Both the position numbers and the translations under genes were made by a program. Positions 37,283-46,856 of a stretch of 64,000 nucleotides of DNA are shown here, piece after piece. The notes under the pieces are model-generated. The model saw only the letters and a program-made list of their open reading frames with translations, ran no database searches and was not told the origin of the DNA. Source of the stretch: Sphingomonas sp. 32-66-10 (GTDB lineage: Bacteria; Pseudomonadota; Alphaproteobacteria; Sphingomonadales; Sphingomonadaceae). The stretch spans positions 17,774-81,773 of the forward strand of contig NCEF01000006.1 of the NCBI GenBank assembly GCA_002280565.1, written 5' to 3'. Position 1 is the stretch's first letter. Every line of letters begins with the position of its first letter.

Positions 37283-37590
37283 GCGATATCTATGAAGGCA
37301 AGCCGTTCCTGAAGCTGCTCGACGCCTATGTCCTCGACGCCATCGGCGCGCTCGATGCCGACAGTGATGCGGCGCTCAAAGCACAGGAGCCGACGTTCCA
37401 CGCCCTGTTCGGTGCGACCGGCGACTGGCGCAGCATCGTTGTTCAGCGGATGCAGTTTCCCGAAGGCATGGCGGGCGCAATCAATGAGGTGTGGACGAAG
37501 GGGCGCGCCAGATTCATCGCCGCGCAGGGGCATGAGCCGGATCCGGTCGAATTCGTGCGGAACTTCGTCGATAGCAAGTTCCCGCATTGA
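37279..37590 (+). CDS. Conserved small protein coupled to glmU
   Basis: A 103-residue acidic protein (FLKLLDAYVLDAIGALDADS, ending FVRNFVDSKFPH). Its ATG overlaps the glmU stop (ATGA), so it is translated together with glmU. No signal peptide, membrane helix or known domain is seen. A link with amino-sugar metabolism is suggested only by position. Confidence 0.75.
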   Translation: MSDIYEGKPFLKLLDAYVLDAIGALDADSDAALKAQEPTFHALFGATGDWRSIVVQRMQFPEGMAGAINEVWTKGRARFIAAQGHEPDPVEFVRNFVDSKFPH

Positions 37591-37592
37591 CA

Positions 37593-37613
37593 TGATATCA
37601 TGATATGATATCA
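37593..37613. promoter_or_regulatory. Paired TGATATCA operator of the vapBC locus
   Basis: Two identical palindromes, TGATATCA at 37593-37600 and 37606-37613, are spaced 13 nt apart in an AT-rich stretch directly before the antitoxin ATG at 37622. This is the form expected for cooperative binding by ribbon-helix-helix antitoxin dimers. There is no ribosome site between it and the ATG, so a leaderless transcript is possible. Confidence 0.65.
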
Positions 37614-37621
37614 ATATATCA

Positions 37622-37984
37622 ATGACCCGCATCCTTGCCGATCTGCCCGATGAGGACATCAAGTGGCTTGACCAGCGTGCTGCCGAGTTGGGCAAGTCGC
37701 GCGCGTCGGTGCTGCGTGAAGCCGTCGCAGCCTACAAGGCCGAGGCGCCGAAGGACTGGCTGGAAATCGGGTTCGGCGCGTGGAAGGATCGCGACGATAT
37801 CAGCGACGCGGTTGAGTGGCAGCGACGCGAGCGCGCTTCATCTACCCGTCCGTGGGACGATGACTATGAAGAGGTCAGGGCCGAGTTCCCCGACCTCTTC
37901 GACGCGGAAGATGATCGTCAGCGCCAAATCTATCTCGACATGAGCAAGGGGCACTACCCCGATCCGAAGAAGCCCGCCAAGTGA
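37622..37984 (+). CDS. Ribbon-helix-helix antitoxin (VapB-like)
   Basis: A 120-residue protein. The first 45 residues or so form a ribbon-helix-helix (ILADLPDEDIKWLDQRAAEL, then GKSRASVLREAVAAYKAE). The rest is acidic and would wrap the toxin (WDDDYEEVRAEFPDLFDAED). It is expected to neutralise the PIN toxin encoded next (4-nt overlap) and to repress the operon at the TGATATCA pair upstream. It is longer than many VapB proteins, but the layout is standard. Confidence 0.85.
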   Translation: MTRILADLPDEDIKWLDQRAAELGKSRASVLREAVAAYKAEAPKDWLEIGFGAWKDRDDISDAVEWQRRERASSTRPWDDDYEEVRAEFPDLFDAEDDRQRQIYLDMSKGHYPDPKKPAK

Positions 37985-38361
37985 GCGGCTTCGCGTTCGA
38001 TTCCAATATCCTGATCGACGCGCTCAAGGGGCTGGAGCCTGCGCGCGACGAACTGCGCCGCGCGACGTCGGGCGGCGCGCGCGCGTGGATCAGCCGCATG
38101 GTGTGGATCGAAGTGCTGTCCAAGGGATCGGGGGAGGGCCTCCGCCGCGCTGAAATTTTGCTGTCGGGCTTTGGCATCGACGAAATGGACGTTGAGATCG
38201 CGACCCGCGCCGCCAGTCTGCGTCGAGAGCGTCAGCGTTTGCGTTCGCCCGATGCGGTCATCCTCGCCACCGCGATGCTGCGCGGTCGCGTTCTCGTTAC
38301 CCGCAACACAAAGGATTTTCCGGCTAACATGCCGGGGATCCGTGTCCCCTATACCCTCTAG
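37981..38361 (+). CDS. PIN domain toxin (VapC-like)
   Basis: A 126-residue PIN-domain RNase. The acidic active site is complete: D7 (FAFDSNILID), E44 (WIEVLSKG), D91 (RSPDAVILATA) and D112 (TRNTKDFP). VapC toxins typically cleave tRNA or rRNA. It starts at GTG 37981, overlapping the antitoxin stop. The pair sits between the glmU unit and glmS, so loss of the module would leave an essential neighbourhood intact. Confidence 0.88.
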   Translation: MSGFAFDSNILIDALKGLEPARDELRRATSGGARAWISRMVWIEVLSKGSGEGLRRAEILLSGFGIDEMDVEIATRAASLRRERQRLRSPDAVILATAMLRGRVLVTRNTKDFPANMPGIRVPYTL

Positions 38362-38378
38362 AGTCGAGAGCAGACCCC

Positions 38379-40202
38379 ATGTGTGGAATCGTTGGAATCC
38401 TGGGCAATGACGCTGTTGCCGACCGGCTGCTCGACGGCCTGAAGCGGCTTGAATATCGCGGCTATGACTCGGCGGGGATCGCGACCATCGTCGATGGCCG
38501 CATCGCCCGCCGTCGCGCATCGGGCAAGCTGGTCAACCTTGGCAAGGTGCTGGCCGAGGATCCGCTGCCCGGCACTGTCGGCATCGCGCATACCCGCTGG
38601 GCCACCCATGGCGGCCCGACCACCAACAACGCCCATCCGCACGCGACGGGCGAGGTCGCGTTGGTCCACAACGGGATCATCGAGAATTTCAAGCCGCTGC
38701 GCGAAGAACTGCTGGCGCGCGGCCGCGTGTTCGAGAGTGAGACCGATACCGAAATCGTCGCGCATTTGGTGAGCGAGCAGGTTGAGGCGGGTCTCGATCC
38801 GGTCGCGGCGGTCAAGGCGGTGCTCCCGCGCCTGCACGGTGCCTTCGCGCTGGCCATCCTGTTCCGCAGCCATCCCGACATGCTGATCGGCGCGCGGCTC
38901 GGTTCGCCGCTCGTGGTCGGCTATGGCGAGCGTGAGACCTATCTCGGCTCCGACGCGCTCGCCCTCGCCCCGCTGACCCAGCGCATCTCGTATCTGGAGG
39001 AAGGCGACTGGGTCGTCCTCACCCGCGACGGCACGCAGGTTTATGACGTCGAGAACAACCCGGTCGAGCGCCCGATCGTCAATTCGGGCGCATCGGGCCA
39101 GCTGATCGACAAGGGCAATCACCGCCACTTCATGGCGAAGGAAATCTACGAACAGCCGATCGTCGTCGCCCAGACGCTGCGCGGTTACCTGCAGCGGCTC
39201 GAGGAAAAGGTGACGCTGCCGATCCCCGAGTTCGACCTGTCGGCGATCCGCCGCGTCACCATCGTCGCATGCGGCACCAGCTACTACGCCGGGATGGTCG
39301 CCAAATACTGGTTCGAGCAGTTTGCGCGCGTCGCGGTCGATATCGATGTGGCATCCGAGTTCCGCTACCGCGCGCCGGTTATGGAGCCGGGCGGCCTGAT
39401 GATCGTCATCAGCCAGTCGGGCGAGACCGCCGACACGCTCGCCGCGCTGCGCCACGCCAAGGCGGAAGGCCAGACGATCGCCGCCGTGGTCAACGTGCCG
39501 ACCAGCACGATGGCGCGTGAGGCTGACCTGCTGCTCCCCACCCATGCCGGGCCGGAGATCGGCGTTGCATCGACCAAGGCGTTCACCTGCCAGCTCGCGG
39601 TCCTCGCCGCGCTCGCCGCCAACCTCGCCAAGGCGAAGGGGCGGATGACGCCGGAGGAGGAAAAGGAAATCGTCCTCCACCTCGCCGAAGCCCCCGCCGC
39701 GCTCAACGATGCGCTCAGCCGCGACGAGGCGATCGAGGCGATGGCCGGCAGCGTCGCCGGCGCGCGCGACGTGCTCTATCTTGGCCGTGGCACCGACTAT
39801 CCGCTGGCGATGGAAGGGGCGCTGAAGCTCAAGGAAATCAGCTATATCCATGCCGAAGGCTATGCCGCGGGCGAGATGAAGCACGGGCCCATCGCGCTGA
39901 TCGACGAAAATGTCCCCGTCATCGTCATCGCGCCGAGCGGGCCGCTGTTCGAAAAGACCGTCAGCAACATGCAGGAAGTGCAGGCGCGCGGCGGCAAGGT
40001 CGTGCTGATCTCTGACGCGGAAGGCATTGCTGCAGCGGGCGACAATTGTCTCGCGACGATCGAGATGCCCCGCGTCCACCCGCTGATCGCACCGATCGTC
40101 TATGCGGTGCCGGTGCAGCTGCTGGCATACCATGTGGCGGTGGCCAAGGGGACGGATGTGGACCAGCCGCGCAACCTCGCCAAGTCGGTCACGGTGGAGT
40201 GA
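38379..40202 (+). CDS. glmS: Glutamine-fructose-6-phosphate aminotransferase
   Basis: A 607-residue enzyme making glucosamine-6-phosphate from fructose-6-phosphate and glutamine, the entry to UDP-GlcNAc. Cys2 of MCGIVGILG is the glutaminase nucleophile; HTRWATHGGPTTNNAHPH lines that domain. Two SIS domains follow with ACGTSYYAGMVAKYW and YAAGEMKHGPIALID, ending in the conserved C-terminal KSVTVE. It starts 18 nt after vapC, so it may share that transcript in part. No glmS ribozyme is expected or seen. Confidence 0.97.
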   Translation: MCGIVGILGNDAVADRLLDGLKRLEYRGYDSAGIATIVDGRIARRRASGKLVNLGKVLAEDPLPGTVGIAHTRWATHGGPTTNNAHPHATGEVALVHNGIIENFKPLREELLARGRVFESETDTEIVAHLVSEQVEAGLDPVAAVKAVLPRLHGAFALAILFRSHPDMLIGARLGSPLVVGYGERETYLGSDALALAPLTQRISYLEEGDWVVLTRDGTQVYDVENNPVERPIVNSGASGQLIDKGNHRHFMAKEIYEQPIVVAQTLRGYLQRLEEKVTLPIPEFDLSAIRRVTIVACGTSYYAGMVAKYWFEQFARVAVDIDVASEFRYRAPVMEPGGLMIVISQSGETADTLAALRHAKAEGQTIAAVVNVPTSTMAREADLLLPTHAGPEIGVASTKAFTCQLAVLAALAANLAKAKGRMTPEEEKEIVLHLAEAPAALNDALSRDEAIEAMAGSVAGARDVLYLGRGTDYPLAMEGALKLKEISYIHAEGYAAGEMKHGPIALIDENVPVIVIAPSGPLFEKTVSNMQEVQARGGKVVLISDAEGIAAAGDNCLATIEMPRVHPLIAPIVYAVPVQLLAYHVAVAKGTDVDQPRNLAKSVTVE

Positions 40203-40218
40203 AGATGTAGCGAGTAGC

Positions 40219-40292
40219 TGGAGCGGGTGAAGGGAATCGAACCCTCGTCGTGAGCTTGGGAAGCTCCTGCTCTACCATTGAGCTACACCCGC
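40219..40292 (-). tRNA. tRNA-Gly (CCC)
   Basis: The minus strand gives a full cloverleaf: acceptor GCGGGTG paired with CACCCGC, D arm GCTCAATGGTAGAGC, anticodon loop TTCCCAA (anticodon CCC, plus-strand GGG at 40258-40260), T arm AGGGTTCGATTCCCT, discriminator T and an encoded CCA. The first anticodon-stem pair is a G-A mismatch. It is convergent with glmS. No integrase or attachment-site duplication is seen beside it. Confidence 0.95.
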
Positions 40293-40508
40293 GAGGCGCG
40301 CCGAAATCGGGGGTTTGCGCGACGTTGTCAAGCCGGATCGCGTGTATTCGCTGCAGCGGTGGCGTTGGCCGCATGGCTAATCCAGAGTTAGCCAGTGTTG
40401 GTGACGCTTGGCTAGCAACGTTGTGGGTAGGCCTGCAGCTGGGAGCCATAGGGCCGGAGCTGGAGCGGCGAGCACTCTTTCTTCGGTGAACGTCTGCTCG
40501 CGGGAGCA

Positions 40509-41153
40509 ATGCCCGTGAATGTCGATCATGCGTCGGAAGCGACGCTGCAACCCGACGATGATCGCCGCGCTGACGACCGGACGACGACCCTGTTCCAGGT
40601 CGCACGACTGCTTACCGAAGCGGGGACGCAGCATCTCTGCCTGATCCGCAATATCGGGGCGGGCGGCATGATGGTCGAAATCTACGCGCCGCTCGAACCG
40701 GGGACGCGGGTGCGTATCGAACCCAAGGTGTGCGATCCCGTCGCCGGGGTGGCGCGCTGGGCACAGGCGGGGCAGGCGGGGATCGCCTTTGACGATCCCA
40801 TCGACGTTCACGCCTATCTCCACACCCACAATGTGCTGCTGCCCGATCAGCTGCCGCGTTGCCCGCGCGTGACGACGACCTTGCGGGCACGGCTACGGAT
40901 CGGTGCCGTCTGGCACCTCGTCCCGCTGATCGACCTGTCGCAGGGCGGGGCGAAGGTCGAAACCGACCTGCCCGTCGAACTGGGGCAGGGGGTCGAGATC
41001 GATATTGCCGGCATCGGAACCCTGGGCGCGCATGTCCGCTGGGTGCGGGGCGAGCGGATCGGGCTGATCTTTACCAGCGCATTGCGGCTGGCGCGCGTCG
41101 CCCAATGGATCGCGACCCATGGCGCGGAACAGGGCAATGTCCGCGCCGCATGA
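40509..41153 (+). CDS. Tandem PilZ domain protein
   Basis: A 214-residue protein with two PilZ-like barrels. The first (about 18-105) has RRADDRTTTLFQVARL and IRNIGAGGMMVEIY; the second (about 115-205) has VTTTLRARLRI and LIDLSQGGAKVETD, matching RxxxR and D/NxSxxG c-di-GMP motifs, best preserved in the second domain. The first lacks the canonical DxSxxG (NIGAGG), so it may not bind. Probable c-di-GMP receptor or adaptor in the cytoplasm. It is a single gene between the tRNA and a convergent MFS gene. Confidence 0.82.
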   Translation: MPVNVDHASEATLQPDDDRRADDRTTTLFQVARLLTEAGTQHLCLIRNIGAGGMMVEIYAPLEPGTRVRIEPKVCDPVAGVARWAQAGQAGIAFDDPIDVHAYLHTHNVLLPDQLPRCPRVTTTLRARLRIGAVWHLVPLIDLSQGGAKVETDLPVELGQGVEIDIAGIGTLGAHVRWVRGERIGLIFTSALRLARVAQWIATHGAEQGNVRAA

Positions 41154-41159
41154 TCGCGC

Positions 41160-42497
41160 TCAGTCGATCGTGCGCCCGAGCTCGCGGTTGAGCCAAAGCG
41201 CCACCAGCGTGCCGATTGCGCCGGACAGCAGATAGGCACCCGCCGCGAGCAGGCCGAACTCCGCCGACAGCCACAGCGCCGCCAGTGGCGCGAAACCGGC
41301 CCCGAACAGCCAGGCAAGGTCGGAGGTCAGCGCGGAGCCGGTATAGCGATGGCGCTGCTGGAAGCTCGCCGAGAGCGCGCCGGATGACTGGCCGAAGGTG
41401 AGGCCGAGCAGGACGAAGCCGAGCAGCATGAATGCGGCCTCGCCCGCTTCGCCCATCTCGAGCAATTGTGGCGCGAAGCCGCTGAACGCCGCGATGGCGG
41501 CGGCGGTGGCGGCGAGCACGGTGCGGCGGCCCACGCGGTCGGCAAGATAGCCCGACGCGATGATCGCGCCAACGCCGAGCGCGGCCGCGACCGCCTCGAT
41601 TGCCAGGAAGCGGACCGGCGATTCCTCGGTGTAGAGGAACACCCAGGACAGCGGGAACACGGTGACCATGTGGAACATGGCAAAGCTCGCCAGCGGGGCG
41701 AATGCGCCAAGGATGATCGTGCGCCATTCCGACCGGATCGTCTCGGTCATCGGCGCGGGCTGAAGCTCGCGTCGCTCGAACAGGGTGGCGTATTCGGGCG
41801 TCACCACGATACGCAGCCGTGCGAACAGCGCGACGACGTTGATCGCGAACGCGACGAAGAACGGGTAGCGCCAGCCCCAGTCGAGGAAATCCTGCGCGGG
41901 CAGGGCGGCGATCAGGAACATGAAGAGCAGGCTGGCGACGATCAGGCCGAGCGGCGCGCCCAGCTGCGGGATCATCGCATACCAGCCGCGCTTGCCCTCC
42001 GGCGCGTTGAGTGCGAGCAGCGAGGCGAGGCCGTCCCACGATCCGCCCAGAGCGACGCCCTGACCCATGCGGAACAGCGCGAGCAGCAAGGCCGATCCGA
42101 CGCCGATCGAGGCATAGCCGGGGAGGAAGGCGATAGCGGCGGTCGATCCGCCGAGCAGGAACAGCGCGATGGTCAGCTTGGCGCCCCGACCATAAGCGCG
42201 GTCGATCGCGGTGAAGATCATCGTGCCGACCGGCCGCGCAACAAAGGCGAGCGCGAAGATCGCGAACGACCAAAGCGTTCCTTGCAGCGGATCGAGATGC
42301 GGGAAGACCAGCGACGGGAACACCAGCACCGAGGCGATGGCATAGACGAAGAAGTCGAAGAACTCGGACGTGCGCCCGATCACCACGCCGATCGCGATCT
42401 CGCCCGGGGCGATCTTGTGCCCATCCCGCGGGCCGTCGGAATTGACCGCGCGCGCATCGCGCTCGGCTTCGGTCGTGGGGACGGTTTCGGCGCTCAT
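41160..42497 (-). CDS. MFS transporter, metabolite:H+ symporter family
   Basis: A 445-residue permease with about 12 helices. GRTSEFFDFFVYAIASVLVF at the first helix, VARPVGTMIFTAIDRAYGRG after helix 2 and MGQGVALGGSWDGLASLLAL are typical of the MHS (ProP/KgtP-like) subfamily that imports organic acids or osmolytes with protons. ATG 42497 has GGGAAG upstream. The substrate is unknown. It is divergent from cyoA with a 159-nt gap. Confidence 0.9.
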   Translation of the reverse strand: MSAETVPTTEAERDARAVNSDGPRDGHKIAPGEIAIGVVIGRTSEFFDFFVYAIASVLVFPSLVFPHLDPLQGTLWSFAIFALAFVARPVGTMIFTAIDRAYGRGAKLTIALFLLGGSTAAIAFLPGYASIGVGSALLLALFRMGQGVALGGSWDGLASLLALNAPEGKRGWYAMIPQLGAPLGLIVASLLFMFLIAALPAQDFLDWGWRYPFFVAFAINVVALFARLRIVVTPEYATLFERRELQPAPMTETIRSEWRTIILGAFAPLASFAMFHMVTVFPLSWVFLYTEESPVRFLAIEAVAAALGVGAIIASGYLADRVGRRTVLAATAAAIAAFSGFAPQLLEMGEAGEAAFMLLGFVLLGLTFGQSSGALSASFQQRHRYTGSALTSDLAWLFGAGFAPLAALWLSAEFGLLAAGAYLLSGAIGTLVALWLNRELGRTID

Positions 42498-42606
42498 TCC
42501 AGTCTTCCCGGCTTGCCCCGCTGACGCGGCGCGACTCACTCATGCGGGCCAGTGTCGGCTTCCCGCAGCGGAAACGCACTGCTGCATTGATGGGCATCAA
42601 GGGATT

Positions 42607-42619
42607 GGACAAAATGTCC
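42607..42619. promoter_or_regulatory. GGACA-AAA-TGTCC dyad upstream of cyoA
   Basis: A perfect 5-bp inverted repeat with a 3-nt centre, 38 nt before the cyoA ATG, in the region shared with the divergent MFS gene. A candidate regulator site for the cyo operon; it does not match the FNR consensus, and a link with the RegA-type regulator encoded in the operon is only a possibility. Confidence 0.35.
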
Positions 42620-42656
42620 TATGTGCGCGCCGGGGGCACAGGCGTAGGCGCCGAAC

Positions 42657-43847
42657 ATGGCCCAGAACCCTGTCCGATTCCGCCATCGCCTTCGGCCCCT
42701 GCTCGCGCTTGCGGCCCTGCCGCTGCTGTCCGGCTGCGGGCTGATCGTCCTCGACCCCGCCGGTGAAGTGGCGCGGCAACAGGGCAATCTGGTGATGATC
42801 TCCACCGCGCTGATGCTGTTGATCATCGTGCCGGTGATGGCGCTGACCGTGTTCTTCGCGTTCAAATATCGCGCGGCGAACCAGGACGCGACCTATGATC
42901 CCGACTGGGACCATTCGACCCAGCTGGAACTGGTGATCTGGGCGGCGCCGCTGCTGATCATCATCTGCCTTGGCGCGCTGACCTGGGTCGGCACGCATCT
43001 GCTCGACCCGTATCGCCCGCTCGCGGCCGCTGAAGCCAAAGGGCCGGGCGCGCCGGAGACCGACCGCGAAAAGCCGCTGGAGGTGCAGGTCGTCGCGCTC
43101 GATTGGAAGTGGCTGTTCATCTATCCCGAACTGGGGATCGCGACGGTCAACGAGTTTGCCGCGCCAGTGGATCGCCCGATCCGCTTCCGTATCGCGTCGT
43201 CGACCGTGATGAATAGCTTCTACATCCCGGCGCTGGCAGGCCAGATCTATGCGATGCCGGGCATGGAGACCAAGCTGCACGGCATCTTTAACGAGACCGG
43301 CAATTTCGTCGGCTTCTCCGCCAACTATTCCGGCGTCGGCTTCTCCAACATGCGCTTCGCCGCGAAGAGCATGGAGCGCGGCAAGTTCGACGCCTGGGTG
43401 GCGCAGGTGAAGGGGACGGCGACGCCGCTCGACCGCGCCACCTATCTCAAGCTCGAACGCCCGAGCGAGAAGGAGCCGGTGCGCCGCTTTGCGCAGGTCG
43501 AGCCGAACCTGTTCGACCGCGTCGTCAACCTCTGCGTCGAGCCGGGCAAGATGTGCTTGCACGACATGATGGCGATCGACGCCCGCGGCGGGCTGGGCCT
43601 CGCCGGCACGTACAACGTCCGCGACCTTGCCTATGACAAGTTCGCTGCGCGCGGCACGTTGCCGACGCTCAACACCCGCTATGTCGCCGCCGTTTGCACC
43701 ACGCCGATGGTGCCGATGACGGGTCCCGATCCCAAGCCGGTGGACAGCACCCCGCTGACCGGCGCCGGCCTGTCGCGCATGCGCCAGCCGACCCCGCCGA
43801 TCGCGCGTACCGCGATGACTGACATTCCCGTCCTTCCGGAAAGCTGA
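42657..43847 (+). CDS. cyoA: Cytochrome bo3 ubiquinol oxidase subunit II
   Basis: A 396-residue lipoprotein (lipobox LSGC, Cys27) with two membrane helices (about 43-68 and 88-112) and a periplasmic cupredoxin-like domain ([20 protein letters not shown]). The CuA ligand motif of cytochrome c oxidases is replaced by [12 protein letters not shown], the quinol-oxidase form. A C-terminal extension (about 280-396) contains [16 protein letters not shown] and a Pro-rich tail. First gene of cyoABCD. Confidence 0.95.
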   Translation: MAQNPVRFRHRLRPLLALAALPLLSGCGLIVLDPAGEVARQQGNLVMISTALMLLIIVPVMALTVFFAFKYRAANQDATYDPDWDHSTQLELVIWAAPLLIIICLGALTWVGTHLLDPYRPLAAAEAKGPGAPETDREKPLEVQVVALDWKWLFIYPELGIATVNEFAAPVDRPIRFRIASSTVMNSFYIPALAGQIYAMPGMETKLHGIFNETGNFVGFSANYSGVGFSNMRFAAKSMERGKFDAWVAQVKGTATPLDRATYLKLERPSEKEPVRRFAQVEPNLFDRVVNLCVEPGKMCLHDMMAIDARGGLGLAGTYNVRDLAYDKFAARGTLPTLNTRYVAAVCTTPMVPMTGPDPKPVDSTPLTGAGLSRMRQPTPPIARTAMTDIPVLPES

Positions 43848-43855
43848 GCAAGCCC

Positions 43856-45874
43856 GTGTCCGATCCCATTGCGCATCCCGCCCCGTCGGTCGATCCGATC
43901 TTCGGCCGTCTGTCGCTCGACTCGATCCCGCTGCACGAACCGATCCTGATCGTCACCTTTGCGGTGGTCGCGATCGGCGGCATGGCGGTGATCGCGCTGC
44001 TGACCAAATATCGCCTCTGGGGTTATCTGTGGAAGGAGTGGTTCACGAGTGTGGACCACAAGAAGATCGGGATCATGTACATGATCCTGGGCCTCATCAT
44101 GTTCCTGCGCGGCTTTGCCGATGCGATCATGATGCGGTTGCAGCAGGCGATGGCGTTCGGTGGAAACGAAGGCTATCTCAACGCGCATCACTACGACCAG
44201 ATCTTCACCGCGCATGGCGTGATCATGATCTTCTTCGTGGCGATGCCGTTCATCACGGGCCTCATGAACTATGTCGTCCCGCTGCAGATCGGTGCGCGCG
44301 ACGTCAGTTTCCCGTTCCTCAACAATTTCAGCTTCTGGATGACCGCGGCGGGTGCGGCGCTGACGATGGTGTCGCTGTTCGTCGGTGAGTACGCCCAGAC
44401 CGGCTGGCTCGCCTATCCGCCGCTGTCGGGGATTACCTACAGCCCCAATGTCGGCGTCGATTACTACATATGGTCGCTACAGATAGCGGGCGTCGGGACG
44501 ACATTGTCCGGCATCAACCTGATCGTCACCATCCTGAAGCTGCGCGCGCCGGGCATGGGCCTGATGAAGATGCCGGTGTTCACCTGGACGTCGCTGTGCG
44601 CCAACATCCTGATCGTCGCCAGCTTTCCGGTGCTGACCGCGGTGCTCGCGCTGCTCGGACTCGACCGCTATGCGGGGACCAACTTCTTCACGAACGACTT
44701 CGGCGGATCGTCGATGATGTACGTGAACCTGATCTGGATCTGGGGCCATCCTGAGGTCTATATCCTGATCCTGCCGCTGTTCGGCGTGTTCAGCGAAGTG
44801 ACCTCGACCTTCTCGGGCAAGCGGCTCTTTGGCTATACCTCGATGGTCTATGCGACGGTGGTCATCACCATCCTGTCCTACGTCGTGTGGCTCCACCACT
44901 TCTTCACCATGGGGTCGGGGGCGAGCGTCAACAGCTTCTTCGGCATCACCACCATGGTGATCTCGATCCCGACAGGTGCAAAGCTCTTCAACTGGCTGTT
45001 CACCATGTATCGCGGGCGCATCCGGTTCGAGCTGCCCATGATGTGGACGATCGCGTTCATGCTGACCTTCACCATCGGCGGCATGACCGGCGTGCTGCTC
45101 GCGGTGCCGCCGGCCGACTTCGTGCTGCACAATTCGCTGTTCCTGATCGCGCACTTCCACAATGTGATCATCGGCGGCGTGCTGTTCGGCCTGTTCGCGG
45201 CGATCAATTACTGGTGGCCCAAGGCGTTCGGGTTCAAGCTCGACAAGAAGTGGGGCCTGGTGTCCTTCTGGTGCTGGGTCGTGGGCTTCTGGCTCGCCTT
45301 TGCGCCGCTCTATGTCCTTGGCCTGATGGGCGTGACGCGGCGGATGCGGGTGTTCGACGACCCGTCCTACCAGATCTGGTTCATCATCGCCGGCATCGGC
45401 GCGGCGACGATCGCGGTCGGCATCTTCGCGATGCTGGTCCAGTTCGCGGTGAGCATCTGGAAGCGCGAGGAGCTGAAGGTCGATGGCGACCCGTGGAATG
45501 GTCGCACGCTGGAATGGGCGACCAGCTCGCCCCCGCCGGAGTACAACTTCGCCTTCACCCCGCGCATCCATGACCTCGACGCCTGGTACGATATGAAGAA
45601 GCGCAACGCCGTGCGCCCGGTCGACGGGTTCCGCGACATCCATATGCCGCGCCCGACCGGGGCCGGGATCATCCTGTCGGGGATCAGCCTGGTGCTGGGC
45701 TTTGCGCTGGTGTGGCATATCTGGTGGCTGGTGATCGCGGCGTTCGTCGCGCTGCTCGGCGCCGCGATCATCCACACCTTCAACTATAACCGCGACTTCC
45801 ACATCCCGGCGGCGACCGTCGCCGCGGTGGAGGATGCGCGCACCCGCCAGCTGGCCGCCGGAGCCGCCGCATGA
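43856..45874 (+). CDS. cyoB: Cytochrome bo3 ubiquinol oxidase subunit I
   Basis: A 672-residue heme-copper oxidase catalytic subunit with about 15 helices, starting at GTG 43856. Heme and CuB ligands are visible: [24 protein letters not shown] (CuB His and cross-linked Tyr), HHFF and [13 protein letters not shown]. It reduces oxygen to water and pumps protons. It follows cyoA by 8 nt and overlaps cyoC by 4 nt. Confidence 0.97.
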   Translation: MSDPIAHPAPSVDPIFGRLSLDSIPLHEPILIVTFAVVAIGGMAVIALLTKYRLWGYLWKEWFTSVDHKKIGIMYMILGLIMFLRGFADAIMMRLQQAMAFGGNEGYLNAHHYDQIFTAHGVIMIFFVAMPFITGLMNYVVPLQIGARDVSFPFLNNFSFWMTAAGAALTMVSLFVGEYAQTGWLAYPPLSGITYSPNVGVDYYIWSLQIAGVGTTLSGINLIVTILKLRAPGMGLMKMPVFTWTSLCANILIVASFPVLTAVLALLGLDRYAGTNFFTNDFGGSSMMYVNLIWIWGHPEVYILILPLFGVFSEVTSTFSGKRLFGYTSMVYATVVITILSYVVWLHHFFTMGSGASVNSFFGITTMVISIPTGAKLFNWLFTMYRGRIRFELPMMWTIAFMLTFTIGGMTGVLLAVPPADFVLHNSLFLIAHFHNVIIGGVLFGLFAAINYWWPKAFGFKLDKKWGLVSFWCWVVGFWLAFAPLYVLGLMGVTRRMRVFDDPSYQIWFIIAGIGAATIAVGIFAMLVQFAVSIWKREELKVDGDPWNGRTLEWATSSPPPEYNFAFTPRIHDLDAWYDMKKRNAVRPVDGFRDIHMPRPTGAGIILSGISLVLGFALVWHIWWLVIAAFVALLGAAIIHTFNYNRDFHIPAATVAAVEDARTRQLAAGAAA

Positions 45875-46497
45875 CCGCCGTGACCGCAGACCCCAACACG
45901 CCCCCCGTCTTCTACGAGCTGGAGGAGCATCCGCACCCTGAGGGGCACAGCACGATGCTGGGCTTCTGGATCTATCTGATGAGCGACTGCCTCATCTTTG
46001 CGATCCTGTTCGCCTGTTACGCGGTGCTGGGCGGCAATTACGCCGCCGGGCCGGGGCCAAAGGACCTGTTCGACCTCAAGCTGATCGCGCTCAACACCGC
46101 GATGCTGCTGTTCTCGTCGATCACCTATGGCTTTGCGATGCTGTCGATGCAGCTGGGCAAGGTCCGCGCGACACAGGGCTGGCTCGCCGTCACCGGCCTG
46201 TTCGGCGCGGCGTTCCTGGCGATCGAGCTGTATGAGTTCGCCCACCTCATCCACCTCGGTGCGACGCCGCAGCGCAGCGCGTTCCTGTCGGCCTTCTTCA
46301 CCCTGGTCGGCACCCACGGCCTGCACGTCACCTTTGGCCTGATCTGGCTGGTGACGCTGATGGTTCAGCTGGGGCGCAAGGGGCTGATCCCCGCCAATCA
46401 GCGCCGGGTCGCGTGCCTTGGCATGTTCTGGCACTTCCTCGACGTCATCTGGATCGGCGTCTTCACCTTTGTCTACCTGATGGGGATGCTGCGATGA
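45871..46497 (+). CDS. cyoC: Cytochrome bo3 ubiquinol oxidase subunit III
   Basis: A 208-residue, five-helix subunit: [20 protein letters not shown], then [15 protein letters not shown] and [12 protein letters not shown], ending [16 protein letters not shown]. It stabilises subunit I in the inner membrane. Overlaps of 4 nt on both sides show tight operon coupling. Confidence 0.96.
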   Translation: MTAVTADPNTPPVFYELEEHPHPEGHSTMLGFWIYLMSDCLIFAILFACYAVLGGNYAAGPGPKDLFDLKLIALNTAMLLFSSITYGFAMLSMQLGKVRATQGWLAVTGLFGAAFLAIELYEFAHLIHLGATPQRSAFLSAFFTLVGTHGLHVTFGLIWLVTLMVQLGRKGLIPANQRRVACLGMFWHFLDVIWIGVFTFVYLMGMLR

Positions 46498-46856
46498 GCG
46501 CGCACCATGACGAGCACCACGCCGCCGCCGAGCTGCCGCACGCGACGCTGCGCGATTATGTGATCGGTTTCGTGCTGTCGGTGATCCTGACCGCGATCCC
46601 GTTCTGGCTGGTGATGACGATGCCGCTGAGCGCCGGGGTCACGGCAGCCGTCATCATGGGCTTTGCGGTGGTGCAGATCATCGTCCACATGATCTTCTTC
46701 CTGCACATGAACCCGAAGGCGGAGGGCGGCTGGACGCTCACCTCGCTGGTGTTCACCGTGATCGTGATCTTCATCATGCTCGCCGGATCGCTGTGGGTCA
46801 TGCATCACCTCAACAGCAACATGATGCCGCAGCATCTGGAGCAGCAGGTCCCGTGA
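46494..46856 (+). CDS. cyoD: Cytochrome bo3 ubiquinol oxidase subunit IV
   Basis: A 120-residue, three-helix subunit: His-rich N-terminus, then YVIGFVLSVILTAIPFWLVM, VQIIVHMIFFLHMNPKAEGG (the CyoD signature) and a last helix FTVIVIFIMLAGSLWVMHHL. It assists oxidase assembly. ATGA overlap with cyoC and GTGA overlap with the SURF1 gene. Confidence 0.95.
   Translation: MSAHHDEHHAAAELPHATLRDYVIGFVLSVILTAIPFWLVMTMPLSAGVTAAVIMGFAVVQIIVHMIFFLHMNPKAEGGWTLTSLVFTVIVIFIMLAGSLWVMHHLNSNMMPQHLEQQVP

Noticed and set aside
38300-38378. glmS ribozyme upstream of glmS
   Set aside because: The upstream region is vapC coding sequence with an 18-nt gap, leaving no room for the ribozyme, which is not expected in this lineage.
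38358-40133. 591-codon minus-strand open frame opposite glmS
   Set aside because: Antisense shadow of glmS; no recognisable motif and no ribosome site.
40200-40510. Integration site at tRNA-Gly
   Set aside because: No integrase, no duplicated tRNA 3' end and no change of base composition on either side.
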